Below, in pieces: positions 1 through 11,534 of a DNA stretch of 64,000 nucleotides. The stretch spans positions 34,979,611-35,043,610 of the forward strand of contig CM056592.1 of assembly GCA_029721435.1 (NCBI GenBank). The letters run 5' to 3'. Under the pieces are notes generated by a model. That model was not told the origin of the DNA. It did no database searches and was given only the letters and a program-made list of their open reading frames with translations. This DNA is from Gymnothorax reevesii (Eukaryota; Chordata; Actinopteri; Anguilliformes; Muraenidae). Each line of letters begins with the position of its first letter. The first letter of the stretch is position 1. The position numbers and the translations under genes were made by a program.

Positions 1-383
1 CTTTTCTGATCTTACAACTCACATTACAGAACTGATTCGTTTCCAATTTCATTTGAGGAATTGCTTCTGTATCCTGGAACGCAAGGTATATTCAGGAATT
101 ACTCAGAATGCTGTTCAGGTCCATCTCAATGATGCAAATCAGGTTAGGAATATTTTTTTTGTCCCTCTGAATGAAAATGCCTGATATGCCTACAGTGCAG
201 TGAAACAGTATTTGCCCTCCTCCTGATTTCCTCTATATTTGCTAATTTTTCATATTTACTGTTTCCGAACATCCAACTCATTTTAACGCAAGACGAAGAC
301 AACATTAGTAAATACAGTCCATAATGCAGCTTTTGAATGATCATTTATAAAAAGGGAAGATTTATTCAAAACCTACCGTATTG
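1..383. other. AT-rich single-copy sequence, nothing recognised
   Basis: This is AT-rich sequence before the first transposon remnant. No splice-site-flanked open frame, tandem repeat or inverted repeat is apparent. It may include a decayed edge of the neighbouring Tc1 element. Confidence 0.4.
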
Positions 384-1480
384 CACCACGTGAGAAAAAT
401 AATTGCCCCCAAAAACCTAATCGCTGGTTGTGCCACCTTTGGTGGCAACAACTGCAATAAAATGTTTGCGATATCTGGCAGTTAGTCTTTTCCATCTCTG
501 TGGAGGGGTTTTGACTCATTGTTCTTTACAGACTTGTTTTAATTGAACCACCTGAAATACCTATTTAAGGTCACGATACAGCATCTCACTCAGCTTCAAG
601 GCAGAACTTTGACTGGGCCACTTCAAAATCTTCTTTTTGTTTCTTTTAAGCCATTCAGAGGTGGACTTGCTTGTGTGCTTCAGATTATTGTCCAGCTGCA
701 TAACCCAACTGTGTTTGAGCTTTAGGCCAAAAATTGATGGCCAGACATTTTCTTTCAGCATTTCCTGAGCCCAGAATTCATGATTTTACCGATTATTACC
801 GATTATGATAGTCGTCCAGGTCTTGAAGCAGCACAGCAGCCCCAGACCATCACACTACCTCCACTGTGTTTGACTCCAGGTTCGGTGTTCTCATGGTGTA
901 ATGCCTTGTTCACTTTGTGCCAGATATAATGGGACCCAAGTTTTCCAAAAAGTCTCACTTTTGACTCATAAAGTCCACAGAATATTATCTCAAAAGTCAT
1001 GAGGGTCATCAAGATGTTTTCGGCAAAAGTGAGATGAGCCTTTGTGTTCCTTTTGGTCAGCTGCCTTGCAGCTGTCCCCTGGATGTCATTTTTTCACCCT
1101 GTCTCTTTCTTATGGTGGAATCATGAACACTGACCTCAACTGAAGCAATTGAGGCCTGCAGACCTTTAGATGTTTGTGTGGTTTCTTTTGTGACCTTACG
1201 GATGAGTCTTCGATATCGTCTTAGAGGAATTCTTTCTCAGCCGGCCACTCCTGGGAAGGTTACACCAAGTTCCAAGTTTCGTCCATTTGTAGATAATGGC
1301 TCTCTCTGTGGTGTGCAGATGTGTCAGTGCCTCAAAAGCGGCTTTATAACCCCTTTCAGGCTGACAGATGTTGACAATTTTGTTTCTTATCTTTTCTTGA
1401 ATTTCGTTTGACCATGAGATGATGTATTGGATTTTGTTTTTGCATTGCCCTGACAGGTGCTATTTTCGTGTTGCACAGGA
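384..1480 (-). pseudogene. Decayed Tc1/mariner transposon, transposase pseudogene
   Basis: Read on the minus strand, this stretch encodes broken pieces of a Tc1-type DDE transposase, the enzyme that cuts and pastes the element at TA dinucleotides. One fragment (about 803-1012) carries VKHSGGSVMVWGCCAA, matching the family's conserved KHGGGS.M.WGC block. The next (about 561-761) has LDNNLKHTSKSTSEWL followed by SEMLYRDLK, corresponding to the DND.KHTSKS and (I)EMLW.DLK blocks that hold the second Asp and the Glu of the catalytic triad. The plus-strand text runs in family order from 'ataattgcccccaaaaacct' to the helix-turn-helix region near 1,200-1,430. The pieces fall in different frames with stops, so it is dead. 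It is close to full length (about 1.1 kb). The outer inverted repeats are too eroded to place exactly. Confidence 0.88.
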
Positions 1481-1624
1481 AAGTTTTACCTGGCATTAGC
1501 AGATGTAACTACGTATTGCAGTACTTGACAAAGTTTACCTAAAGGCAAATAACGGTTTATGATGCAGTGCCTTCTGAGTGGTTGGAGATCACGGGTGTTC
1601 GGTTAGATGTGCTCCCATGTTCCT

Positions 1625-2640
1625 AACGCGCAGAAATTCCTCCAGATTTCGTGAATCTTTTCATGCTGTTATGCACCATGGAGGCTGAAATATCCAAATC
1701 CCTTCCCATCATTCTTTGACGAACATCTCTTTTTTAACATTTTGGGGATTCTACTCATGCGTTTGTGCGCAAATTGCCAAACCTCCGCCCATCTTTGGTC
1801 AGAAGAACCAGGCCTTTTCTGGACACTGCTTCGTACCAAGTCGTGATTATATTTACCTGCTTTACATCAGCTGTTTCATATGACATCATTATGCAATTTA
1901 TGGTTTTTTTTTTTTACCTCATTGCTAGTCCATAATTACAAGTCCAATTTTTTTTTTTTTCCGGAATGCCTTGCAGGTCTGAATGGGAGGAATTGATGTC
2001 CAGACAGTCAGCAAATTTAAGGCCTGGTTTTGGTCCTCTCTTCCCTGTAAATGTGAAAGGATCACTGCAATTCAATGCAGACCTATTTTGTGTGATCACA
2101 TTAATATTCTTTAAAAAAGCATTTCTTGATGGAGTGCTCTTTCCCGGGATGACAATGGCCCAATCCTCACAGGTCACAAGGGGTCACCTAGAGTGTGAAC
2201 ATGATCCCAAGCAGATGTCACTACGTTCGCGGTCACCAGATCTCAAACCCGCTTAACTGTATATATAGGAGATTGTTCAACAAATTGGCAGCGCGCTTTG
2301 TGACCATCATCAAAACTCCAAATGTATGATTTTTTTCATCAGAGAAAGATACTCCATCCCTCCAGTAAAGTTTGATGCTCGTAGAATCTATGCGACGGCA
2401 TGTTGAAGCCGATCTTGCAGATTATCAACGTAATCTTTATGTTGATTCCTCCGCTAATTTGTCTCCCACCTGTATATTTGCAAATTAAAATGAAGTTTAC
2501 TCAACAAAACATTCAGTTTCTTGTCTTCATACCGTCTGCAATGAGATGCTAGTCAAAGTAAATCACTGCTTCCTTACTGTATGTGCATTTTCCATACCGT
2601 CCCAACTTTTTCAGAGATAAGAGTGTATTTTGAGTGTTCC
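1625..2640. mobile_element. Relic of 'ACCCCAATTCC..GTTGGGAC' type DNA transposon, split
   Basis: Two separated parts match, from memory, a common fish DNA-transposon family whose ends read ACCCCAATTCCAAAAAAGTT. The left part (1,625-about 2,010) contains 'cctccagatttcgtgaatct', 'ctgttatgcaccatggaggc' and a degenerate 'tccaattttttttttttccg' followed by 'gccttgcaggtc'. The right part (about 2,470-2,640) contains 'tttcttgtcttcataccgtc' and ends near 'ccgtcccaactttttcag', the usual terminal block. The two halves are interrupted by a Tc1-type fragment. No intact open frame remains. I am not sure which superfamily the family belongs to. Confidence 0.6.
2020..2485 (+). pseudogene. 3' half of a second Tc1-type transposase, nested
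   Basis: On the plus strand this matches the C-terminal half and 3' non-coding end of another Tc1-like element. Recognisable blocks in order are 'tttcccgggatgacaatggc' (the catalytic DDN region), 'cggtcaccagatctcaaacc' (SPDLKP, the block before the catalytic Glu), and 'ccatccctccagtaaagttt' with 'cgtagaatctatgcgacggc' near the end of the gene. The upstream half of the gene is missing. Frames are broken after SPDLKPA by a stop. It lies between the two halves of the neighbouring older element, so it probably inserted there. Confidence 0.75.
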
Positions 2641-4110
2641 TTTTCAGCCCTACAGCACCGAAGAGACTTCTGCAGTCTTATCTCGAAGGTAATAAACTTG
2701 GCTTGACGAATCATAAGCAGAGTTAGTGTGGGCCTATTGGAATCAGGCCTGGTCAAACCGCTGTCCTGCCCTGTTATGGGTCAGAGGGGACCTCATCCAG
2801 CAATTAACCACCTCAGTGGACAAACCAGACCTGACACGGCCGGGAGAAAACTACCGAATCTTTGATATTAGGGGTTACTAAATCACTCTTGTTTAAAACC
2901 CCTCAGCAGAATAGGAGTTGTGTTGAAAACCCTTGGCAAGTGTCCAGCTGTCAGTGTGTACAGGATCAGTTCATGAGAAACCATAGAATTTTGGGAATCC
3001 CATTGAATCACTTCCCTGCCATCATAGATCTGTTGCGCCATTGGTATTTGCAAATAACAGCTCTGACATGCATTTTACATTTGTTACCGAGATAATCATA
3101 TTTAATCACTGCATTACACAATTTTGCCTTGGACATCTCTGGTTAAAGCAGAATATGAAACACCCATTCTGCTTTTTAATTAAACATACTGGGCAGCCTG
3201 CATTGTGGGCTTTCTGAAAATATTCAAGAAATATTCAAGAAAGAAAGGACTGGTTAACGAAGAGTGTTCATGAACTGTTTCCAAAGTAAAACCGTTATTG
3301 TTTTTGTAGCCTTAAACCCTCCATAATTTATGTAGGTCCTCAGGAAATTTATTCTACTGATAAGCATTTAATACTGATCTTCTCCATATTGACGGCTAAA
3401 GCCAGTAAAGGATTTCGAAACGTCTTTGAGCCTTACTCAACTAATACATTTTTGAAACCCCTGATAGACTGAATTCGATGGGATTTTTTTTTTTTTTTTG
3501 CTGTGGAAACTCATTTTTGTTGAAAACATGGCCTTTGTAAGGCAAATTCCCTGTTGTTTTTGGGGAGCTTTCACACGTCCTATCGGTGATATTGGGTTCC
3601 ATAAACAACAACAAAAAGTTTGTCCCTCTGTGGAGAGGAGCCTAGGAGCATTTTCCATGAGAGTACAGCAGTTTGAGTTTTCTGTCAAACAACTGTGCTC
3701 TATTTGGCTTACAAAATACTTGGTTATGTAATTTTGGTCTATGGTCCTGAAGGTTGCTGTAATGTAAGGAATTGTGGTCCAATACTTGTGCAAATGAACC
3801 ATGTTTCCTGTAATATCTCTTCATTTTACTGAAGCAGGGTTTTTTTTCTGCGACAAAATAATGCGTCCTGAGCAATTTCGGTTTTATTTGTAATTCAGCA
3901 ACCTACGTCCTTTCAGTATTATTTATCCCCCTGTACCATCCGAATAATTAATCAGATCCTATACAACAGGAAAAGGAACAGCCTTTAATTACTTTTGATA
4001 AAATGACAAATTGCGTTGGCTCTGTTCCCAAAAATACCGAGAACCATGGGATGGTAATTAATTAAGCGGAGAAAGGGGGCGAGGGGGGGGGATTGGGAGA
4101 TATGATTTCT
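2641..4110. other. Gene-free stretch, nothing recognised
   Basis: No gene, tandem repeat or clear transposon was recognised. A minus-strand frame of about 121 codons (3,437-3,802) spans a poly-A/T tract and looks like chance: it starts without context and has no family resemblance. A G-run at 4,083-4,091 precedes the CA-rich block. Confidence 0.4.
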
Positions 4111-4189
4111 GTGCGAAGGAAATCAATATGCTTTCTGTGGTCCGCAAGCTGGGCTCCTGGGCCTGTGCCAGCGTTGAGACCAGCTCGTC

Positions 4190-4640
4190 GAGGGCAGGTC
4201 AGCAAACAAGTCACTCATACGCTCGGCGCAGACATGCACGCACCGTCGCTCGTGCGCACACGCTCGTGAGTGCAAACATATGGGCCTCCATTCGTAATCA
4301 CGCGAGCTCGTGAACATCAGTCACAGGCTCTTTCACGCATGTGTTGTTTTTTAGCTCTCAAACGCTCATAGAGGAACGTGCGGCCTCTCGCACACGCTTA
4401 AGCCTGACACGCTCATATGCGCCCATACACGTGCACGCATGAACTCTTACGCTCGCGTACTGTGCGCACACATGCACAAGCTCCTCTTTATTAAAGCAGA
4501 TGTGCAGATCTGCACACAGGAAGGCATTCACATATATCTGAGTTGCACGCACACCCTTATCAACGCAGTGGCACACACGGATGCAAATGCACGCGCACAC
4601 ACACACACACACACTCGCATGCAGGCACACAGTGCAACTT
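4190..4640. repeat. Degenerate CA-rich simple repeat
   Basis: The block is dominated by variants of CACA, CGCACA, ACGCTC and ATGCAC, ending in a purer (CA)n run at about 4,595-4,613. It gives spurious open frames rich in His, Thr, Cys and Val on both strands. It is a decayed microsatellite or minisatellite. Alternating purine-pyrimidine DNA of this kind can adopt a Z conformation, though nothing here shows that it does. Confidence 0.8.
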
Positions 4641-5985
4641 TATAGGAAACACACAGCTATCCTGCAGAGTCCAGTTTCAGGATATAAGTCCTTTCCGGTA
4701 CTTTGTGCCAGTCGACTGGTTTGCTTCAACCATGGGGTAATGTACCGCTGAACCGGTTTTCAGTGCCAAAACTTATCGTCACCACATAGATTGTTACATG
4801 TTTCCATATCCTCTGTGCAAACTGCTTGCAACTAACCTCAGAAAAAGAGAAGCCCCCATAAATTTTAACTCATTAACTTACTGAAACGGCACTTTGACAT
4901 CGACGTAGCAATGTGTAGTCTTATTGAGTCCCCTACCATTATGAATGTCTCGCTAAAGGGTAAATATGAAAGAAATTCTCTTGGGCAATCATAGAATCCT
5001 TCAGGGCGACAAGTTGCTTTGAGCGAAGATGCTTTCTGAAACCTGACAACAGCGGCAAACCTTTTTCCTCACCCCTCATCGTTGCGTTATGAGACGTTTA
5101 CCCACTCTGTTGTTTACCTACGTAAACATAAATGGCGACTTACAGGACCATATGACGGCAAGAACTAATCATAATGGCAAAGGACTCAGCGAAGAAACGA
5201 CATGTGAAATTCACTCGATTAATATTTCAATCACAGCGCTTACCCGATAAACATGAAACGACTGATTTGATTAGGTTTTTGTGACTTTTGTGACTAGGGA
5301 GAAACACGTGAAGTTTCAAAATACGAGGCGGAAATAGTCATAGCTACGTTCAAACTGATCTGTGTGATCAGAAGCATTTCTCACCTCCCCTCCCCCCACC
5401 TTCCTTCCTGGCACTTCCCCTCTACTGTTATCATCTGATTTTCCCTCCAAAACCCCCTGCTGGTCATTCATTGGTTCTCCCCTCCATTTCTATTCCTCTG
5501 TGCCCAATCAGTATGAACTCTGCACTGTACAGAACAGCCCTCATTGTTCTTGTATAAATTTGAAGTGACCAATCTAGGGGTCTCTGTTCTGGTTCCAGGG
5601 GCCCACAGGCATCAGCAGTCTTTTTGTTTGTCGCTGTCGCATAATTACTTCCTCACAATTTGACTACCGAAATAAATGAGATAAAAGATTGTCGGCTTAA
5701 TTATTCGGCTCCGGGATGCAGGACTTCCTCTCTCTGACTCGTGCGCGGGTTTCCTGCGCTAACACAGCACCCCTGTCCCATGCGAGAGAGCACTGGAGGG
5801 GCTGACATAGGGCGCTGCGATGGAGGGATGAGCTTGGGAGGAGAGGGAGTGAAAGAGAGCACTGTGAAATGAAGACCTTCCACTGGCTCATCCTGACGAT
5901 TCTCCCTACATGTTAATTTTATGCACAGATTAGACCTATAGATCAGAGTAATGCCAACTATGTAATGACGCCTACCCCTGTTTTA
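4641..5985. other. Gene-free stretch, nothing recognised
   Basis: Mostly single-copy sequence. A pyrimidine-rich tract lies at about 5,380-5,480. Short minus-strand frames at 5,697-5,891 have no splice context or recognisable domain. No repeat family was identified. Confidence 0.35.
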
Positions 5986-5989
5986 AAGC

Positions 5990-6470
5990 TTTACTTTAGT
6001 CAAAATGCTTCTGAAATGGCCGGGCATGGTGCATTTTTAATCAGGAGAACTGCAATTTTAGCCATAATGGCGTTGTAATTAGGATAATAAAAAAAAGTGT
6101 GGGGAAATGTTTGCTCAGTACACCGCGCGGGCTCTCTGGGGTTTCGAGCGGGTCGGGTACGGCAGTCGCTCCGAAATAAAATGTGCAAGATTGTAATTTT
6201 TCCCCCTTCAGGTCCCATGGTGCTTTCAATTCCATCCTTATCAAGAGCGGGCTTTCCCAGCTGGGAATATTGCCGTGTGTAATAGATGAGCCGGTGTCGG
6301 GAGGATGTGCCGTCTCCGAGATCTCAGTCATTTTTAGATTAATCTCGATCCTCCCAGCCCTTTGTCAGTCCCCGCCATGTTCCGCAAATGGAATTATGTA
6401 TTCAATTCATCAGATCTTACAAGCAGTAATGCGATATTACCGGAATGGGTTAATGTGACATGGTGGGTTC
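5990..6470. promoter_or_regulatory. Candidate conserved non-coding element
   Basis: This is single-copy, complex sequence without simple repeats and without a convincing frame. It carries several homeodomain-type cores: 'gttgtaattaggataataaa' near 6,072, and 'agattaatctcgatcc' near 6,338, which includes the palindrome GATTAATC, a paired- or bicoid-type dimer-like site. The mixture of TAAT cores and CpG-bearing unique sequence resembles teleost developmental enhancers. The call is a judgement by eye; sequence conservation could not be tested. Confidence 0.35.
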
Positions 6471-6599
6471 ATCAACTGAGTTGACACGTCCTCAATGCAT
6501 CGCCCGCGTCTCTGTTGTGCTGCGGCTCGTTCAGTTAATGTCTCCGTGGCTGATCTTAAATTGAAATTTTAGGCTCGTGTGTATCTGAGTCAATGCGCA

Positions 6600-6631
6600 C
6601 GAGTGTTTGTATTTCTGTTTATTTCAGTGTT

Positions 6632-6663
<32 letters not shown>

Positions 6664-7477
6664 AACGTTTGCGCAATCCTGTGCGTGTGTGTGTGTGTGT
6701 GTGCATGTGTGGGTATTTGCTTTTTTCTATGTGCATGTGTGTCTGTGTACCTTCGTGTGTGTGTGTTTTTCAGGAAATGTGCGTGTGTGTGTGCGGGTGT
6801 TTGTGTGCATTACATTACATTACAGGTTCTGGCATTACAGGCATTAATGTGTGTATCGCTGTGTATGTTTGTTTGTGCGTGTGTGTATTTGAGAGAGGGG
6901 GGGCGAGATGGTGTCTTTGTGCTTGTGTGTGTGTGTGTGTGTGGGCAGGTGCTTTTATTCTCACGTAATCTCTGTGTCTATCTGTGTGTGTGTGTGTGTA
7001 TGTGAGTGTTCGTGTGTATCTCTGTGTCTATCTGTGTGTGTGTGTGTATGTGAGTGTTCGTGTGTATCTCTGTGTCTATCTGTGTGTGTGAGAGAGAGGG
7101 AGAGACCGCGTCTCTGTGTATGTGAGTGTGTGTGTGCATGAGAGACTGTGCATATGTATCTCTATACACATTTGAGTATGTATTGTATACTTGCGCATGT
7201 GTGTGCGTGTGTGGACAAATGTGTGTGTTCATATTAGCGCGCTCACATATGTGCGCGTGTGTTTGCGTGCGTATGGTGTGCATATGCATTTGTGTGTGTT
7301 TGCGTTTGTGTGTATATGTGCATATATGCGCGGGTGTGAACGGCCTCAGCGTGTGTTTGCGTGTCTGTGCATGTAGGTGTCCGAGTGAATGGTCTGGTCG
7401 TGTCTGTGTATGTGAGAAAGAGAGAATGAATGTCCTGGGTGCGTGCGTGTGTATGAGAGAGAGAGAGAATGAATGTC

Positions 7478-7513
<36 letters not shown>

Positions 7514-7560
7514 ATGGCCTGTGCGTGTGTGTATGTGTGTGTATGTATGTGTAACGGGGA
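6600..7560 (+). repeat. GT-rich compound microsatellite/minisatellite block
   Basis: About 950 bp of imperfect (GT)n with interspersed (AG)n runs. Inside it is a higher-order repeat: units beginning 'tctgtgtctatctgtgtg' start at 6,971, 7,021 and 7,069, giving a period of 48-50 bp. It generates long but meaningless Cys/Val-rich frames, which should not be annotated as genes. G-rich runs follow at 7,577-7,615. Confidence 0.93.
6807..6847. repeat. ATTACA-type repeat tail fragment
   Basis: The text 'cattacattacattacaggt' followed by 'tctggcattacaggcatt' resembles the (CATTA)n-rich end of a dispersed repeat common in fish. It sits as a small island inside the GT-rich block. Only about 40 bp remain, so the family cannot be named. 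Confidence 0.4.
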
Positions 7561-7639
7561 GGTGAGGGTATTTTGTAGGGGGGGTGGGGGTATTGTGCGG
7601 GGAGGGGGGGGGGTATTGGCTGTCCTGAGCTTATCTGAA

Positions 7640-7885
7640 CCCCTCAGGTCCCCGAGCTCCCCTCTCTGCCGCCTGCCTGCATTTGCATAATGAGAGCATG
7701 CAGGAAACAGGCAGCGGGAGCATCGCCTGAGCGCTCACACAGCCTGAAGAGTTGATTAGGAAATGATTAGTTACACTACACAAACACAGCAAAATAAAGT
7801 TATTTAGGCTGATGGGGAGGGGAATTAGCGCATAATCCCGCAGCTCGGCTGCATCGAGCACCTATCGCCGATGAGTCTCTGAGTC
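7640..7885. promoter_or_regulatory. Candidate CNE with octamer-type site
   Basis: Unique sequence directly follows the GT/G-rich block. It contains 'catttgcataatgag' near 7,679, an octamer/POU-type core, then 'gttgattaggaaatgattag' near 7,751 and 'ggggaattagcgcataatcc' near 7,819. Clustering of POU and homeodomain cores in non-repetitive DNA is typical of developmental enhancers. Conservation was not tested. Confidence 0.38.
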
Positions 7886-8099
7886 CAGGGAGCCATTCGT
7901 TTCTTCTTCATGTGTTTCTGTGCTGCCGGTTTCAGATACCAAAGACACGCTCGGAGCGGTCCGTTTGCGGAAGCCTCATGCAGAACCCGTGATGAGCAGA
8001 TCAAATGCAGTTCATGCTGTGTGGCACCAATAGGAGGATTTACTGCATTTTATTTAGAGTGCTTACATTTTTTTGTGTGTGTGCGTTGCAATATATGAC

Positions 8100-9600
8100 C
8101 CCGCCCTTGAAAACCCGGCTAAACCCGCCTGATCTAATTTTGAGATAAAGACCGTCAAATAGTCCCTGTGCTAAAAATGACAAAAATATGAGATGTGAGT
8201 TTATTGCTGTAAATGTTAGGGTTACATATTGGGGTTTTGAAATATAGTGTTCAAAAATTAATTTCTAACATCAAACATATTAAATTTAATCAATTTATTG
8301 ACGCTTCATTTACAAATTACGGAGAAATAGCGGAAACTGGTTTCCACAAGCCTGGTTTTCAATCGGCTTTTAGTTTACCTTTGGCGGATAAACGCCTGAT
8401 AGTTTGGGTGTCATTTGGTTTAGGAACTTCTGTTCTACTATTAGAAATGAATGTAGACCATAATGCGCACCATCATAAAGCAGGTCAGGCGAAGGTACGG
8501 CGGAAGAGTTGCAATTTAAGCCAGGTGCGGATTTCTCCATGAATTGCGTCGTATCACCGCGGAAATTTCAGAAATGAAGCGTTTGCATTTGCAGATTAAC
8601 GTCTTATGAAGCTAACCTGCCTAGTTTGAAGACATGTCATGCCTGGCAAAACTTTTAAATGACCTCACCCAGTCAATATTAGGGATATCAGTTTGATTTT
8701 TTTCACAAAATATTCCTTACATGATGTAGAATGACTTTGTGTAAAAAACTGCACATCAGCAGAAATGACTTTAGCTGGGTTATAACAGAAAGGGCAACAA
8801 ATTCTCTCATTTCTGTTGAATTTTGTCATGTAGAGATTATTTCAAAAAACCATATACCTACTTGAAACGTGTAATATATCGTATAGCAGCAAAGAGCGCA
8901 GTGACGTACACATTGCTTTTATTTAATTGAAGGCCATTTGCTACTTTTTGAAGACAAGAGCGAAAACACTGCCTGCAGCAGAGATTGTGCGCTGTGTGCA
9001 CCTCGCCGAGTGGTCCAGTGCTTCACGCCTGCCGCCGCGCATGAGGAGAGCGACGGTGATAAAAAATAAAAATAAAAAAACAGAAAGGGGGTGGCAGTTC
9101 CGTGCTTTCTTTTGTTTTATCTTCCTCTCTGTGTGTTTGACAGTCGGGATGAAATGCAGCTTTGGAGATGATGTGCTCTCTCTGTTTTTATTTATTTATT
9201 TATTTTTCTTGCCTGACTGCTGGACTGAACAGTGCCCACATGCTGTTTCTCTGTCTCACCTGCAGGGGGCAGCAGCACCTGAGACAGCAGTGAGGCCCTC
9301 CCCGCTCGCCGCCAGTGGCTGTACATGGAGACCCCCAGCTGGGCAGGTCAGTGCCAGAGACGCCGCGCTCTTAAAGACGCTGTTTGGCGCTAGTGTGTGT
9401 GGGAGGGCCTGTGCAGCGAGTGTACACTTTAACATGACCGACTTCCAGATGTAGTCATCCCTGTGTCTCTGTCCTAATGCTTACTATCTTCATTCCACAT
9501 GCTGCATGTGTGATTCGCTGAACACGTGTAGTGATTTTGGCTGGTTTGTTTGTGTTTTTCCATGAGGGACTGGGGTGAGGATTTCCTAACTGTAGTGCTT
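8100..9600. other. Gene-free stretch, nothing recognised apart from a CTCF-like site
   Basis: The left part is AT-rich, with a GC-richer patch at 9,240-9,420. A plus-strand 175-codon frame (8,927-9,454) crosses A-rich and TTTA-rich low-complexity runs and has no recognisable domain, so I treat it as chance. No repeat family was recognised. Confidence 0.35.
9259..9273 (+). promoter_or_regulatory. CTCF-like motif
   Basis: CCTGCAGGGGGCAGC matches 14 of 15 positions of the CTCF core written as CCASYAGRKGGCRSY. CTCF binds such sites and helps form chromatin loops and boundaries. A single motif can occur by chance, so occupancy is unproven. Confidence 0.4.
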
Positions 9601-9616
9601 ACATTGCCTCAGATGT

Positions 9617-9652
9617 TTTTATTATTATTATTAGTAGTATTAGTAGTAGTTA
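9617..9652 (+). repeat. Trinucleotide microsatellite (ATT/AGT)n
   Basis: A short imperfect run of ATT changes to AGT repeats. It is a simple sequence with no further content. Confidence 0.85.
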
Positions 9653-11530
9653 TCTTACTATGAATGCTGATTAATCATTCGCACTATTGTTCTTCTAAGC
9701 TTTACTATTTTCACTCCTTATTATCATCCTTCTGTACATTTTTTGGTCGACTACTACTCCTGCATACTTAAAGCCACAGAAACCGTCCAAGTATCAAAGT
9801 TTCCAGTTGTTTATGGACATTTGTGCTTGTGTTCACCTTGTCTCGCTGTGTTTTGCAAGTTCATTTCAGCTTTCCGCCTTCACACTGCATTTTCTGCATG
9901 ATTATCATTATTACTATTACTCCTGAAGGCATGAAATGAAAAGGATGACAGATGAAACTGCTCTGGACATTGTGTTCTGTGATTCTTCTTCTCCTCATTT
10001 GGAGACTAGCCGTACGGCCCCACACCCCTCCGCACTCCTGCCGCTCTGTTTTGTGTGACAGGCTGGAGAGTCCTGCAGCAGTATCACTGTCTGATTAGAG
10101 AAGCTGTTATATACAGTCACAAGATGATATCTCACCAGTATGTCCGCTGTAGTACAAGCCGAGAGGACAGTATAGCGTGATGCAACACACTCAGCCCTCA
10201 GCCGTACCCCGAGTGCCAGGGGTGCCGTAACAAGGACATTAGAGCCGCCACAATGCTTGATGGTGGCACGAGAAGCAGCAGTGTTGGACAGCCCTTAGGA
10301 TCCCTCAGCAGAGTGTAATAAAAGCCGAAAGAAAAACAGCAGCCTCTACATTTGTGCCACGGGCGACTGGGAGTCCGGGCTGGCCCTGGAGAGATGTGCA
10401 AACAAATTACCATACCAGCCGTTCTCGTGGCCCCAGCTCTGCCAACAAGCTACATGCCCACAAGTCAGCTCTCAATAACCCTTATGGGAGGTGAGGCATC
10501 TCCCTGAGAATGTGTTCCAAACGAGCGAAATGTTTGTTGCGGCTATGGGCGCAAAACCTCTAACGGCCTGCGGGGGCACCAGAGGGCTTTTCGGCAAGCA
10601 TGGGAATGGACTAATGCAAACCAGAGTTAAAGGACTGAAAACCTATATGAGCGAAAACACAGAGGTCCTTCTCAAGGCACTCAGCGAATACTCGATGGAA
10701 GAATAAAATGGCGGACGATAGGAAAGCGCGGTCCCCAGGGTCACGCTTACACGCAAATGGGGATCCAGGCCCAAAGATCCTGAGAACCATTTCACGGTCA
10801 CTTTTCACAAAACAGCCAAAATTTACTCGTAACAGATCGTTGACTAAGCCATGAATCCATAAGTAGTACCCAAATACCTTTTCATGTTTGCAAAGAAACC
10901 AAATTGATTGACAATTTTGAAAGCATCTTGTGAAAACTGACATTTCATGACACTTAGTGATTTTGAGATTGAGGCTGTTAGAGTTGAGCGCTTTTTACGT
11001 GATGTGCGATAGCGGTTTGCTTCTTACGCGATTGCATTGGAACTAATAGGTGAATCACTCTAATTATTGACATCAAATTCTTTACAGGTACATGCTACAA
11101 ACCATAGTAAAAAGCCAAAAAAGTCCAAATGCCATGAACTGTCATTTTATTCGTAATGTGTTCACCATTGCTGAGGCAATCCTTGGTTTAGAAATGAGAA
11201 ACTTTTAGGTCAACTTGCTCCAGAATAGGGACCATTTACTACCTAAAACAACACAGCTAACCATCAGATATAACTTTTTCTAAATTATGGACATAGATAT
11301 GACTAGATCATGTCACCGACAGCTTAAGAACTTAATGGTGCTGTGATACTCAGCTAATCCATGCAAATATTCTCGAAGGGTCACGGCATTTTGGCGCACT
11401 GTGGTTGTTGGACAGAAGAGCAATAGAAAATGCTCTCCAGCCAAAAGATTACCCATCTGTATCCAATAACCAATCAGTGACCAGTTCAGCGAGACCCAAG
11501 TAGTTTCTTTATATCTATATCTATATCTAT
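9653..11530. other. Gene-free stretch, nothing recognised
   Basis: No recognised gene, tandem repeat or transposon. Short frames on both strands near 10,200-10,940 lack domains and splice context. A (TATATC)n run at about 11,511-11,531 abuts the next hairpin element. Confidence 0.35.
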
Positions 11531-11534
11531 ATTA

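Noticed and set aside
3437..3802. 121-codon minus-strand frame
   Set aside because: It includes a Lys run from poly-A/T and has no domain or repeat-family match that I could recognise.
4358..4740. Opposing frames rich in His/Thr and Cys/Val
   Set aside because: Produced by a degenerate CA repeat.
6579..7503. Long plus-strand frames of 77-132 codons rich in Cys and Val
   Set aside because: They are translations of imperfect GT repeats in overlapping frames; no domain, and all three frames are similarly open.
8927..9454. 175-codon plus-strand frame
   Set aside because: It crosses A-rich and (TTTA)n low-complexity runs, has no recognisable domain and no family resemblance; the longest-frame argument is weak in eukaryotic DNA.
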